Positions 1 through 8,488 of a stretch of DNA of 64,000 nt are shown piece after piece. The stretch lies in NCBI GenBank assembly GCA_022452035.1, contig JAKURV010000010.1, forward strand, positions 1 to 64,000, written 5' to 3'. The notes under the pieces are model-generated. The model did not search any database and was not told the DNA's origin. It saw only the letters and a list, made by a program, of their open reading frames with translations. Source of the stretch: Acidimicrobiales bacterium. GTDB taxonomy: Bacteria > Actinomycetota > Acidimicrobiia > Acidimicrobiales > MedAcidi-G1. Within the stretch, counting starts at the first letter, position 1. Every line of letters starts with the position of its first letter. A program made the translations under genes and the position numbers.

Positions 1-728
1 ATGACCGGACGACCCTCTTCGACGACCACGGCCGCTGTGATCACCGACACCGTGGGTACCGGAGCATCAGCGACTGACACGGCGGCAGCCACGGCCATCG
101 CGGACGCCGCCTGGTTCCCCTGGCCGTCAAGCGGGTCGGGCAGGGCCGGACCGATGCGCACCGACACGGCGTTGACCGGTCCAACCGTGTAGCCGGCCGG
201 GTTCTGCTGGAGCGAGCCGGTCACCACCTCGTTGACCTCTGTGGTCGAGCCGGCATAGCCATGGTCGGCCTGCCAGGCAGCCAGTCCCGACCGGGTCTCC
301 TCGGTGTAGAGGCCGTCCACCACGCCAACCACATAGCCGCCGCCGTCTAGGACCTGTTCCAGTTGATGGACGTCATGTCCCTCGGAACCGACATCCAACT
401 GGCGGTAGAAGGCGAAGTCCCCGGCTACGGCAACGGTCTGCCGGCCGTCAATGGTGAACAGGGGGTCACCGGCATTCACTGTCTGGCCGTCCTCTACCGC
501 GATACCGCTGACCTGGCCGGCGGTGGCCGACGTGATCGTCTGCAACAGGTCGCGTCGCAGTTCCCCGCGCACCGTGATCTCGTCAGTCAGGGTCCGCACA
601 CTCACCGTCTCGGCGATGGCCCGGTCTACGCCGGGACCCGTCGGTGCCTCGTCGGCCCACGGCTGCCAGACGACTAGGCCGGCGGCCGCGCCACCGACCA
701 GGATGAGCAGGGTCAGGATCTTTTTCAT
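1..728 (-). CDS. HlyD-like periplasmic adaptor with peptidoglycan-binding-like domain (3' end beyond window)
   Basis: The gene is open from an ATG at 728 to the window edge (242 codons). A Shine-Dalgarno GGAGAGG lies about 6 nt upstream. Residues 1-20 (MKKILTLLILVGGAAAGLVV) form a signal or anchor helix. Residues 65-100 look like half of a barrel-sandwich/lipoyl hybrid (TAGQVSGIAVEDGQTVNAGDPLF). A stretch near residues 125-160 (HQLEQVLDGGGYVVGVVDG, then TRSGLAAWQADHGY) resembles PG_binding_1. This is the layout of actinobacterial adaptors that pair with MacB-type ABC transporters; the partners would lie past the left edge. It follows two lipoproteins by 61 nt on the same strand, so one operon is likely. 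Function is inferred from architecture. Confidence 0.75.
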   Translation of the reverse strand, partial: MKKILTLLILVGGAAAGLVVWQPWADEAPTGPGVDRAIAETVSVRTLTDEITVRGELRRDLLQTITSATAGQVSGIAVEDGQTVNAGDPLFTIDGRQTVAVAGDFAFYRQLDVGSEGHDVHQLEQVLDGGGYVVGVVDGLYTEETRSGLAAWQADHGYAGSTTEVNEVVTGSLQQNPAGYTVGPVNAVSVRIGPALPDPLDGQGNQAASAMAVAAAVSVADAPVPTVSVITAAVVVEEGRPV

Positions 729-789
729 GCGCGGCCTCTCCGAGGGGAGTGGAGGGGGCCGTCAAAGCGGCACCCCGATCGGTAGGTAG

Positions 790-1548
790 TCACTGGTCGT
801 CGTTCAGGCTTAGCTCGCTGATGCAATCTCGGATGTCACCCATGTCTAAGTCGCCGTCCGGCCCCCGGAAGTCGTCGCCGGGACCCAGCGAGCCTTCCTC
901 GTCGGGCACCGGGTCACTCACAACCCAACCCTTCTGGCGGAGGCACCCCAACATGGCAATGAACTGCTCGTTGTCCTCCCGGATCTGGTCTGGTGTGCGG
1001 CCCGTCCGCGAGGTCTGGAACTCCTGCATGGCGGCAAGGATGCCCGACCGTCCCGCGCACAGCACTAGCGCATCGATGTAGGCGGGTTGGTTGACGGGGT
1101 CACCGGCTCCGAGTTCCGGGTTGGGTTGTCCGATGAAGGCAACGCCCTCGTCGGACAGGCAACCGTTGAACTCCTCTACAGCGTCCATCATCCGGATCCC
1201 CGGGTGGATTTCGTCTTCGGCCAGGGGGATCGTCTCCTTGGCCGGCTCCACTGTGGTCGTAGTAGTGGTCTCAACTGCCGGTTCCTCAGCAACACTCGTC
1301 TCCGAAGCCGTGGCCTCCTCAGCAACACTCGTCTCCGAAGCCGTGGCCTCCTCAGCTACCTCGATGGTCGTCGGAGCCACTGTCGTCGTGGTGGTCGTGG
1401 TCGTCGTTGTGGTGGTGCTAACCACGATCTCTGTGGGACCGTCCTCGGCAAGAAGGGTCACCGTCTGGGCCGTCTCACCGCCCCCACCGCAACCCGCGGC
1501 CACGAGGAGAAGGACGACCGGGGTCGACCACCGCTTGCAGTTCCTCAC
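790..1548 (-). CDS. Lipoprotein with Thr-rich linker and Cys4 C-terminal domain (paralogue B)
   Basis: 252 aa, GTG start. GTG at 1548 overlaps the TGA of the upstream gene (GTGA), and GGAG lies 8-9 nt before it; this fixes the start although the frame stays open further upstream. The signal peptide ends in lipobox VAAGC with Cys20 as lipidation site. A linker with a run of 12 Thr and two exact EEATASETSVA repeats follows. The C-terminal ~140 residues match the neighbouring paralogue: FNGCL, ALVLC, MLGCLR and IRDC hold four shared cysteines. No known family was recognised. It probably sits on the outer face of the membrane and may work with the adjacent adaptor (inference). Confidence 0.8.
   Translation of the reverse strand: MRNCKRWSTPVVLLLVAAGCGGGGETAQTVTLLAEDGPTEIVVSTTTTTTTTTTTTVAPTTIEVAEEATASETSVAEEATASETSVAEEPAVETTTTTTVEPAKETIPLAEDEIHPGIRMMDAVEEFNGCLSDEGVAFIGQPNPELGAGDPVNQPAYIDALVLCAGRSGILAAMQEFQTSRTGRTPDQIREDNEQFIAMLGCLRQKGWVVSDPVPDEEGSLGPGDDFRGPDGDLDMGDIRDCISELSLNDDQ
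1283..1348 (-). repeat. Two tandem 33-bp units in the lipoprotein linker
   Basis: Positions 1283-1315 and 1316-1348 are identical 33-bp units in frame. They encode the repeated EEATASETSVA linker element and look like a recent slippage duplication. Confidence 0.9.
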
Positions 1549-2456
1549 GATCCATTCTCCTGTTCTCCGGCCAGCGAAGTCTCGCTGACGCAGTCCCTGA
1601 TCTCCCCGGTATCGACGTCTCCGTCGGCGCTGGAGAACTGGTCGCCGGGATTGAGTAGACCATTCTCGTCGGGTGAAAGCTCCCCGATGAGCCATCCCTT
1701 GGACCGCAGGCAGTCGGCCAAGAGGATGAAATTCTCGTTCTCTTGGCGGATCTCCTCCGGTGTCAGGTCGGACCGGGACGTCTGGAATTCCTGGAAGGCC
1801 TGGGAGATTCCGGTACGGGAGTTGCAGAACTGGAGGGCCTGGAGGTACGCGGGCTGGTTGACCGGGTCGTTGGCGCCGAGGTCGGGATTGGGAAATCCCA
1901 TCCACTCGTAGCCCTCGGTAGCCAGGCAGGAGTTGAAGTCGTCAAGAGCTCCCATGAGTTTCACGCCCGGATTGATGTTCTCCTCGGCCAGGGGAACGGT
2001 CTCCTTAGTCGGGGTGACGGTCGTCGTAGTCGTCGTAGTTGTCGTGGTTGTCGTCGGGGCGACGGCCGTCGTGGACGTCACCTGAGCTTCGGCAGTAGTC
2101 GTAGGGGCGGGGGTTTCAGCCGCTGTCTCCGTGGATTCGTCACCGACTGACCGGTCGCCGTCGCTATCCGTCGCGTCGGTTCTGGCGGCCTCCGTAGGGG
2201 GCGCCGCGTCAGACGCGCTATCGGTCTCCTCGGAGGCTGGGGTTGCGATGACCGTCGTCGGGGTTACGGCCGCGATGGTCGAGGCAACTGGAACGGTGGT
2301 CGTGGCAGCACCGAACCCTGCCGGGACCACGATCTCGGTGGCCTGGTCAGCCGACAGGACGACCACGGACCGGGCCTTCTCGTGCGCTGGCCCATCGGCC
2401 GCGCAGGCCGCGAGGACCAGGAGCAGGCCGCAGGACGACCAGGCAAGGTGTTGCAT
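1545..2456 (-). CDS. Lipoprotein with Thr-rich linker and Cys4 C-terminal domain (paralogue A)
   Basis: 303 aa, ATG start. The N-terminus MQHLAWSSCGLLLVLAAC is a lipoprotein signal with Cys18 as modified residue. Residues ~45-150 are low-complexity Thr/Ala/Glu with a run of Thr. The C-terminal domain begins near ETVPLAEENINPG and aligns along its whole length with the downstream lipoprotein, including NPDLGANDPVNQPAYL, EFQTSR and four cysteines (FNSCL, LQFC, LADCLR, IRDC). The stop overlaps the next GTG. It is the first gene of the lipoprotein-lipoprotein-adaptor set. A -10 hexamer TAGCGT lies 8 nt before the ATG. No function could be assigned by recognition. Confidence 0.85.
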   Translation of the reverse strand: MQHLAWSSCGLLLVLAACAADGPAHEKARSVVVLSADQATEIVVPAGFGAATTTVPVASTIAAVTPTTVIATPASEETDSASDAAPPTEAARTDATDSDGDRSVGDESTETAAETPAPTTTAEAQVTSTTAVAPTTTTTTTTTTTTVTPTKETVPLAEENINPGVKLMGALDDFNSCLATEGYEWMGFPNPDLGANDPVNQPAYLQALQFCNSRTGISQAFQEFQTSRSDLTPEEIRQENENFILLADCLRSKGWLIGELSPDENGLLNPGDQFSSADGDVDTGEIRDCVSETSLAGEQENGS

Positions 2457-2464
2457 CCGAGGGA

Positions 2465-2470
2465 ACGCTA
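2465..2470 (-). promoter_or_regulatory. -10 element TAGCGT for the lipoprotein operon
   Basis: TAGCGT on the minus strand, 8 nt before the ATG at 2456, consistent with a leaderless or nearly leaderless transcript. Confidence 0.5.
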
Positions 2471-2621
2471 ACGACGCCCGAACGGATGTCAGGTATTGGC
2501 CTAGTGAGGATCACTAAGAACATTCTCAGGGACCCGTGGTAGGGCGATGTTGGGGACCAAGGACGATTCCATTAGGTGCCGCCACGGGAGATAAGAGAAA
2601 CGAAAGACCGAGCGTGGCCCG

Positions 2622-2643
2622 GGAGGGTAAGCCCTCCTAGCCT
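2622..2643 (+). promoter_or_regulatory. gpgS promoter: palindrome next to -10 TAGCCT
   Basis: GGAGGG (2622-2627), TAAG, CCCTCC (2632-2637) form a perfect inverted repeat directly followed by TAGCCT (2638-2643). Six bases separate the hexamer from the GTG at 2650, so the mRNA is probably leaderless and the palindrome sits in the promoter spacer as a possible operator. The GGAGG inside it is too far upstream to serve as a ribosome site. Confidence 0.55.
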
Positions 2644-2649
2644 CGGCCC

Positions 2650-3879
2650 GTGGCCGACTTCTTCCAGAACGGGGTGATCGCCACCCTGCACGACCTTGGT
2701 CGCCGGACAACGGCGGACCTGGAGCAGGACCTGAAGGCGTGGAGCGACGACCGCCCAATGTCCCTGGTTATCCCGTGCCTGGTCTCCGACCTTGACGGCT
2801 CCGCCCTCGAGCGGATTCTCGACGAGTTGGCTGCCGTGCCGTACCTCGAGGAGGTGGTCGTCGGGCTGGACCAGGCCCACGCTGAGGACTTTGCCCGGGC
2901 CCGGAACCTCTTCTCACGACTCCCCCAGCACCACAGAATTCTCTGGAACGACGGGCCGCGCCTCCAAGCGTTGCAGGCCGAGCTCGCGGACCACGACCTC
3001 CCCCCGGGCCCGCCCGGAAAGGGGCGGAACGTCTGGTCCTGCCTTGGCTACTTCCTGGCCACCGGACGCGGAGAGATTGTGGCCCTCCATGACGCTGACA
3101 TCCGTGACTACGACCGGTCCCTCCCAGCCCGCCTCCTCACACCGATTGCCCACCCGTCAAGGCGGTTCGGCTTTGCCAAGGGCTACTACCACCGGATATC
3201 GCGGGGGGCGGGCCCCGACGACCACCTATACGGGCGGGTGACGCGGTTGTTCGTCACTCCCCTAGTCCGCGCCCTGGCCGTCACCCTCGGCAACCGCCGC
3301 TATCTGAACTACCTGGACAGCTTCCGCTATCCGCTGGCCGGCGAGTGCGCCATGTCAATGGACGTGGCCGAAACGCTCCGGGTGCCGTCGGACTGGGGCT
3401 TCGAGATCGGGGTGCTGGCCGAGGTCTACCGCCGCCTCCCTGCCGGCCGGATCTGCCAGGTGGAGATGTCCGGGGCCTACGACCACAAGCACCGCGACCT
3501 CTCCTCCCACAACCCGGACAGTGGCCTCCACCGGATGAGCGTCGACATTGCCCGGGCTGTCTACCGGACGCTCGCCACCTCCGGGGTGGTGCTAACCGCC
3601 GAGGGATTCCGATCACTGGAGGCGGCCTACGACCGGACGGCGGTCGACCTCGTGGACCGCTACGAGGCCGATGCGGTGTTCAACGGCCTGGCCTTCGACC
3701 GGCACGCCGAGGAAGCGGCCATCCAGGTGTTCGCCGGGGCTGTGGTCCGGGCCGGTGAGGAGTTCCTGGAGGACCCGCTGGAGACCTCCTTCCTTCCCAG
3801 CTGGTCCCGGGTCCGGTCCGAGCTCCCCGACCTGCCGGACCGCCTGGTGGCCGCCGTGGAAGCCGACAACCGGACTTAG
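2650..3879 (+). CDS. gpgS: Glucosyl-3-phosphoglycerate synthase-like glycosyltransferase
   Basis: 409 aa, GTG start. It resembles the bacterial GT81-type enzymes that transfer glucose from an NDP-sugar to 3-phosphoglycerate, the first step to glucosylglycerate (compatible solute or methylglucose lipopolysaccharide primer). The N-terminal MADFFQNGV is typical of the ~400-residue form. Residues 35-80 give the Rossmann-like GT-A start (SLVIPCLVSDLDG). HDAD at 147-150 is the DxD-like metal and nucleotide site. GAYDHKH near residue 276 resembles the conserved C-terminal His motif. The gene stands alone, with a palindrome in its promoter and a terminator hairpin after it. The acceptor could also be another glycerate derivative. 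Confidence 0.8.
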   Translation: MADFFQNGVIATLHDLGRRTTADLEQDLKAWSDDRPMSLVIPCLVSDLDGSALERILDELAAVPYLEEVVVGLDQAHAEDFARARNLFSRLPQHHRILWNDGPRLQALQAELADHDLPPGPPGKGRNVWSCLGYFLATGRGEIVALHDADIRDYDRSLPARLLTPIAHPSRRFGFAKGYYHRISRGAGPDDHLYGRVTRLFVTPLVRALAVTLGNRRYLNYLDSFRYPLAGECAMSMDVAETLRVPSDWGFEIGVLAEVYRRLPAGRICQVEMSGAYDHKHRDLSSHNPDSGLHRMSVDIARAVYRTLATSGVVLTAEGFRSLEAAYDRTAVDLVDRYEADAVFNGLAFDRHAEEAAIQVFAGAVVRAGEEFLEDPLETSFLPSWSRVRSELPDLPDRLVAAVEADNRT

Positions 3880-3900
3880 GCCCTCGTGCCGAACGCGAGC

Positions 3901-3924
3901 CGGCCCGCCGGTTTCGGCGGGCCG
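3901..3924. terminator. Bidirectional hairpin terminator between gpgS and tRNA-Ala
   Basis: CGGCCCGCCG and CGGCGGGCCG form a perfect 10-bp stem with loop GTTT. There is no T-run, as is common in actinobacteria. It lies between convergent gpgS and the 3' end of the tRNA. Confidence 0.7.
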
Positions 3925-3933
3925 ATGCTGCGG

Positions 3934-4007
3934 TGGAGGTGATGAGAATCGAACTCACGACCTCTACGTTGCGAACGTAGCGCTCTAGCCAACTGAGCTA
4001 CACCCCC
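3934..4007 (-). tRNA. tRNA-Ala (CGC)
   Basis: Full cloverleaf on the minus strand. Acceptor GGGGGTG pairs with CACCTCC and contains the G3-U70 wobble that marks alanine tRNA. The anticodon stem CTACG/CGTAG encloses TTCGCAA, anticodon CGC. The T arm has TTCGATT. The discriminator is A and the 3' CCA is not encoded (ACCG follows). Confidence 0.95.
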
Positions 4008-4067
4008 GCGAACGGGACGATCGTAGCGGGACGCCCTGTCGGACCGGCCGGGGCGCCGGGAGGGTCC

Positions 4068-4526
4068 TCAGTTGGCCTGTCGGCTCAGGACAGCCTCGTC
4101 GCGCATGGCCACCGAGCCGCTGTGGCCGACCACCAAGGGGCCGGCGGAGCGGAAGGGAACCACGGTAGCCGCCCGTTCGGCCTCCAACTGGTGTCGTTGA
4201 GTGACCAGCACCGCGTAAACCACGAGGACCACATCCACCAGGAAGTGCACCACCCAGACGGCGCCACCTACCGCTACGCCACCGAGGAAAGTGAAGACGG
4301 CTATACCGGCCATAGCCAAGAGGAGGTCACGTCGCCGGCGGCGAGCCGAGCCGACGTTGCCGGGCACCGAGGTAGCGGCCCTCCGCACAGACCGGAGCCG
4401 GCGGCCGTCGATGCGTCCAGCGGCCACAAGGGCCACCACCGGACGTCCGAGGCGGTGACGGTGTCTGACGACCTGCGGCCCGAGCACCGCCGCCCACAGC
4501 ACTCCGAGCCCCAGCAGGATTAGCAC
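4068..4526 (-). CDS. Three-helix membrane protein, SepX/GlpR-like
   Basis: 152 aa from GTG 4526, chosen because GAGGG lies 9 nt upstream and because it places the first membrane helix at the N-terminus (VLILLGLGVLWAAVLGPQVV). An Arg-rich cytoplasmic stretch follows, then helices at ~67-85 and ~87-108 and a short tail starting QRHQLEAERAA. This layout (N-terminal helix, basic loop, central helix pair, EAER-type tail) matches my knowledge of the actinobacterial cell-division proteins SepX (Streptomyces) and GlpR (Corynebacterium), whose partner Glp is a MoeA homologue. Here a moeA lies three genes upstream on the same strand. The assignment is inference from topology and context. Confidence 0.55.
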   Translation of the reverse strand: MLILLGLGVLWAAVLGPQVVRHRHRLGRPVVALVAAGRIDGRRLRSVRRAATSVPGNVGSARRRRRDLLLAMAGIAVFTFLGGVAVGGAVWVVHFLVDVVLVVYAVLVTQRHQLEAERAATVVPFRSAGPLVVGHSGSVAMRDEAVLSRQAN

Positions 4527-4602
4527 CGGATTCTTCCCTCTCCGCCATCCGTGACGTACAGAGGCACCGTACCGCTCGACCCCTGTCAGATGGTGGATTT
4601 CC

Positions 4603-4640
4603 ACGCGCGTAGAGCGCGACAATTCGCGCATAGCGCGCGT
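4603..4640. promoter_or_regulatory. Imperfect 16-bp inverted repeat upstream of the sepX/glpR-like gene
   Basis: Left arm ACGCGCGTAGAGCGCG (4603-4618) and right arm CGCGCATAGCGCGCGT (4625-4640) are inverted copies with four central mismatches, separated by ACAATT. It lies in the 155-bp gap between moaC and the membrane protein gene. It could be an operator or a moaC terminator; there is no T-run. Confidence 0.5.
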
Positions 4641-4681
4641 AAGCGGCGGGGCGGGACCTAGTTGGCGGTGGGCATTGACGG

Positions 4682-5161
4682 TCAGGCCGGGCGGTGCCAG
4701 TCGCCGGAGCGGCCTCCCGACTTCTCCACGAGGCCCAACGCCTCCACCTGCATGGCCCGGTCGCGGGCCTTGCACATGTCGTAGACGGTCAGGGCGGCCA
4801 CCGAGCAGGCCGTCAACGCCTCCATCTCCACGCCGGTCCGGTCCACCGTCTCGGCCGTGGCCTCGATGTCTACCCATGAAGGGCCGGGGGTCAGGTCGAC
4901 CTGCACTGAGCTCAACATCAGCGGATGGCAGAGCGGGATCAACTCGGAGGTCCGCTTGGCCGCCTGAATCCCGGCCACTCGGGCCACGGCCAGCACGTCG
5001 CCCTTAGCCACCGTGCCGTCGGCCAGGGCCTGGGCCGTCTCCTCCTGCATGGTCACCCTCGCCCGGGCCACGGCACGGCGTTGGGTGACCTCCTTGCCGC
5101 CCACGTCGACCATCCGGGCCCGCCCCTCGGAGTCCAGATGGGTGAAGCCCTCGTCGCTCAC
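4682..5161 (-). CDS. moaC: Cyclic pyranopterin monophosphate synthase
   Basis: 159 aa, GTG start 5 nt after the moaA stop, the usual MoaC length. With MoaA it converts GTP to cyclic pyranopterin monophosphate, the first step of molybdenum cofactor synthesis, in the cytoplasm. Visible hallmarks are [16 protein letters not shown] at the start, the active-site [19 protein letters not shown] and [10 protein letters not shown], which carries the catalytic Lys. It follows moaA in an operon-like array with moeA further upstream. Confidence 0.95.
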   Translation of the reverse strand: MSDEGFTHLDSEGRARMVDVGGKEVTQRRAVARARVTMQEETAQALADGTVAKGDVLAVARVAGIQAAKRTSELIPLCHPLMLSSVQVDLTPGPSWVDIEATAETVDRTGVEMEALTACSVAALTVYDMCKARDRAMQVEALGLVEKSGGRSGDWHRPA

Positions 5162-5166
5162 CGGAC

Positions 5167-6150
<984 letters not shown>

Positions 6151-6156
6151 GGGGCC

Positions 6157-6162
6157 AGCGTA
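6157..6162 (-). promoter_or_regulatory. -10 TACGCT for moaA
   Basis: Six-base gap (GGCCCC) to the GTG start: leaderless pattern. Confidence 0.55.
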
Positions 6163-6201
6163 CGGCGCCGCATCGACGCCCGTTGTGGCCGGGCCACCGG
6201 G

Positions 6202-7401
6202 TCAACCCAGCAGCAGGACCTCCACCTCGTCGCCGTCCGTCACGCCGTCACCGTCGGGGAGCACGGCAAGGCCGGTCGCTGCGGCCATGGCCGTGAGCTG
6301 GTGGGAGCCTTGCCCCCCGGCCGAAGAGATGTAGGTCATGTCGTCACGGGTTGACACCACCACACGGGCGAAGTGGACCTTGCCGTCGGGCCGGCGCCGG
6401 AGGTCACCCTCGACGACGGCTCGAACCCGGGGGCGGTCCAAATCGCGACGGCCCGCCATGGCCCGCAGCGCCGGTCGGGCGAACAACTCGAAGGAGACCA
6501 TCGAAGAGACCGGGTTACCGGGCAGGCCGAAGACCGGCACTCCGTCTACCAGACCGAAGGCCAGCGGCTTGGCGGGCTTGATGGCCACCTGCATCCATCG
6601 CATGTCGCCGATCCGGTCCAGCACGACCTTCACGTAGTCGAAGTCGCCCATGGATACGCCTCCTGAGGTGAGCACGGCATCGCACGTCGAGACGCCACCG
6701 CGTAATGCCGCCTCGATGGCCTCCTCGTCGTCGGCCACCCGGCCCAGGTCTACGCCGGTCACCCCCATCTCGTCTAGGAGCCCCAGCAGGGAGGGTCGGT
6801 TTGCATCGCGGATCTGTCCGATCTCCAGGGGGCCCACCCCGTCGACCAACTCATCTCCGGTCGAAAGCACACCGACCCGCGGTCGCCGCCAGGCGGCCAC
6901 CCGGTCAACACCGATGCTGGCCAGCACGCCCAGGTGACCCGGCCCCAGTACGGTGCCTGCCGAGAAGACCGGATCACCGGGCTGGAGGTCTTCCCCGGCG
7001 GCTCGAATGTGGTTTCCCCCTGGCACCTCCACCTCGACCAGCACCGCATCGCCGTCTCCGACGGACTGTGTCCGCTCGACCATCACCACAGCGTCAGCCC
7101 CTACCGGCAGGGGGGCGCCGGTCATGATGCGCACGGCACAGCCCGGACCCACCTCCACGTCCGGAGCTGATCCGGCGGCCACCGTCCCGACGACACGTAG
7201 CTCGACCGGAGCGCCCACCGTGTCGGCCGCCCGGAGGGCGAAACCGTCCATCGCCGAGTTGGCAAACGGTGGCACGGCTTCGGGAGCTTCCACGGACGCT
7301 GAGATGGCTAGGCCGCGCGCCTCGACCAACGGCACCTCAGCGGCCACCGGACCAGGGCATCGGTCCAGCACGTGGGCCCGGGCGTCGGTCAATGAGATCA
7401 C
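6202..7401 (-). CDS. moeA: Molybdopterin molybdenumtransferase / gephyrin-like protein
   Basis: 399 aa, GTG start. MoeA inserts molybdate into adenylylated molybdopterin. Domain II motif PPFANSAMDGFA (near residue 44), the MoCF-binding SGGVSMGDFDYVK (near 254) and PGNPVSSMVSFE (near 302) are intact, followed by the C-terminal beta domain. Actinobacteria also use a MoeA homologue, Glp, as a cell-division scaffold; the nearby SepX/GlpR-like gene makes that role possible for this copy. Being next to moaA and moaC equally supports cofactor synthesis. -10 TATCCT is six bases upstream of the GTG, squeezed against the plsY stop. Confidence 0.93.
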   Translation of the reverse strand: MISLTDARAHVLDRCPGPVAAEVPLVEARGLAISASVEAPEAVPPFANSAMDGFALRAADTVGAPVELRVVGTVAAGSAPDVEVGPGCAVRIMTGAPLPVGADAVVMVERTQSVGDGDAVLVEVEVPGGNHIRAAGEDLQPGDPVFSAGTVLGPGHLGVLASIGVDRVAAWRRPRVGVLSTGDELVDGVGPLEIGQIRDANRPSLLGLLDEMGVTGVDLGRVADDEEAIEAALRGGVSTCDAVLTSGGVSMGDFDYVKVVLDRIGDMRWMQVAIKPAKPLAFGLVDGVPVFGLPGNPVSSMVSFELFARPALRAMAGRRDLDRPRVRAVVEGDLRRRPDGKVHFARVVVSTRDDMTYISSAGGQGSHQLTAMAAATGLAVLPDGDGVTDGDEVEVLLLG

Positions 7402-7407
7402 TGGCCG

Positions 7408-7413
7408 AGGATA
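7408..7413 (-). promoter_or_regulatory. -10 TATCCT for moeA
   Basis: Six-base gap to GTG 7401, inside the 13-bp plsY-moeA gap. moeA may thus be transcribed apart from plsY. Confidence 0.5.
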
Positions 7414-7414
7414 C

Positions 7415-7990
7415 TCAGAGGTTCCAGGAGCCTTCCTCGCCGGCCACTAGCCGGCGGATATTGGCCACGTGGCGTAACAGCACCAGGGCGCAGATACCCA
7501 CCGCCACCAACACCTCGTCCAGACCCCTTCCTGTGGCCGCAACGGCGACCGGGAGAGCCACGGCGATGGTGATTGAACCCAGCGAAGCTTTTCCTGTTGT
7601 CCGGGCCATCAGGCCGAATAGAACGAAGGTGCCCGCAGCCACCACGGGGAACAAGACCAACGACCCGCCGCCTGCCGTAGCCACGCCCTTGCCTCCTCGG
7701 AACCGGCGGGTCACCGGGAGCACATGACCCAGCGTCGCCGCCGCCCAGCAGGCCAGACCCAGAGGCCGTCCACCGACCAGCAGGCCCAGGGTGGCAGCCC
7801 CCGCCCCCTTGCCGGCGTCGGCAAGGAACACGGCTAGACCGGCCCAACGGCCCGCCGTTCGATAAACGTTGGTGGCGCCGGGGTTCCCCGAACCGGCCGT
7901 CGTCGGATCTACCCCCTGACGTCCGGCGACCACTAGGGCTGACGGCAATGTCCCGAGCAGGTATGCCAGGACCACCAGGACGACGGGCAT
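7415..7990 (-). CDS. plsY: Acyl-phosphate:glycerol-3-phosphate acyltransferase
   Basis: 191 aa, ATG start. An integral membrane enzyme that makes lysophosphatidate from acyl-phosphate and glycerol-3-phosphate, the first step of phospholipid synthesis. The three conserved cytosolic motifs are present: SGNPGATNVYRTAG, the DAGKG segment and RFRGGKGVAT, between about five hydrophobic helices. It has normal family length. AATGCT six bases before the ATG may be a weak -10. Confidence 0.93.
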   Translation of the reverse strand: MPVVLVVLAYLLGTLPSALVVAGRQGVDPTTAGSGNPGATNVYRTAGRWAGLAVFLADAGKGAGAATLGLLVGGRPLGLACWAAATLGHVLPVTRRFRGGKGVATAGGGSLVLFPVVAAGTFVLFGLMARTTGKASLGSITIAVALPVAVAATGRGLDEVLVAVGICALVLLRHVANIRRLVAGEEGSWNL

Positions 7991-8096
7991 ATGACCAGCA
8001 TTCCCGACGGGAGACCGGGCGGGGCGGACCGCCGGTAGGATTCACGCCCGTTGCCGCCGTATGGACGACCGTTCCCCGGCGCGACGGCCAGCCACC

Positions 8097-8456
8097 ATGC
8101 CGACCTACCAGTACCGCTGTAAGTCCTGCCAGAGCGAGTTTGAGGTGCGTCAGTCGTTCGCCGACGACGCTCTCTCCACCTGTCCGGACTCCGACTGCGG
8201 GGGTGCGGTAAGCAAGGTATTCAGTGGGGTGGGGATCTCGTTCAGGGGCGATGGTTTCTACAAGAACGATCACGGCTCCTCGGCCAAAGATCGCGGCGGC
8301 GACGCCGGTTCGACTACCAAGCCGGCGTCAGACTCCGGGTCGTCCGACAGCGGCACCAGTGACTCCTCCTCCGGCTCCACTGCCGAACCAAAGGGAACTG
8401 GCACGTCGGACTCGGGCGGTTCAACCGAAAAGGCCCCGGCGGCCACTTCCGGCTGA
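8097..8456 (+). CDS. FmdB-family zinc ribbon protein
   Basis: 119 aa from ATG 8097, chosen because the family begins MPTYQYRC. The ribbon residues are CKSC and, after the first 20 residues, CPDSDC; VSKVFSGVGISFRGDGFYKND is the usual extension. The last ~60 residues are Ser/Gly/Thr/Asp-rich and probably disordered. FmdB proteins are thought to be small regulators, but the function is not settled. A TAGGAT near 8036 could be its -10 with a leader of about 50 nt. Confidence 0.85.
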   Translation: MPTYQYRCKSCQSEFEVRQSFADDALSTCPDSDCGGAVSKVFSGVGISFRGDGFYKNDHGSSAKDRGGDAGSTTKPASDSGSSDSGTSDSSSGSTAEPKGTGTSDSGGSTEKAPAATSG

Positions 8457-8488
8457 CCACCCCGCCTTAACCTCGAGGACGCCGAAAC

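Noticed and set aside
1549-1905. N-terminal extension of the second lipoprotein
   Set aside because: It overlaps the paralogous lipoprotein; the GTGA junction, RBS and lipoprotein signal place the start at 1548.
4527-4877. Long N-terminal extension of the SepX/GlpR-like gene
   Set aside because: It would overlap moaC and is Arg/Gly-rich antisense-like sequence; the RBS and first helix favour GTG 4526.
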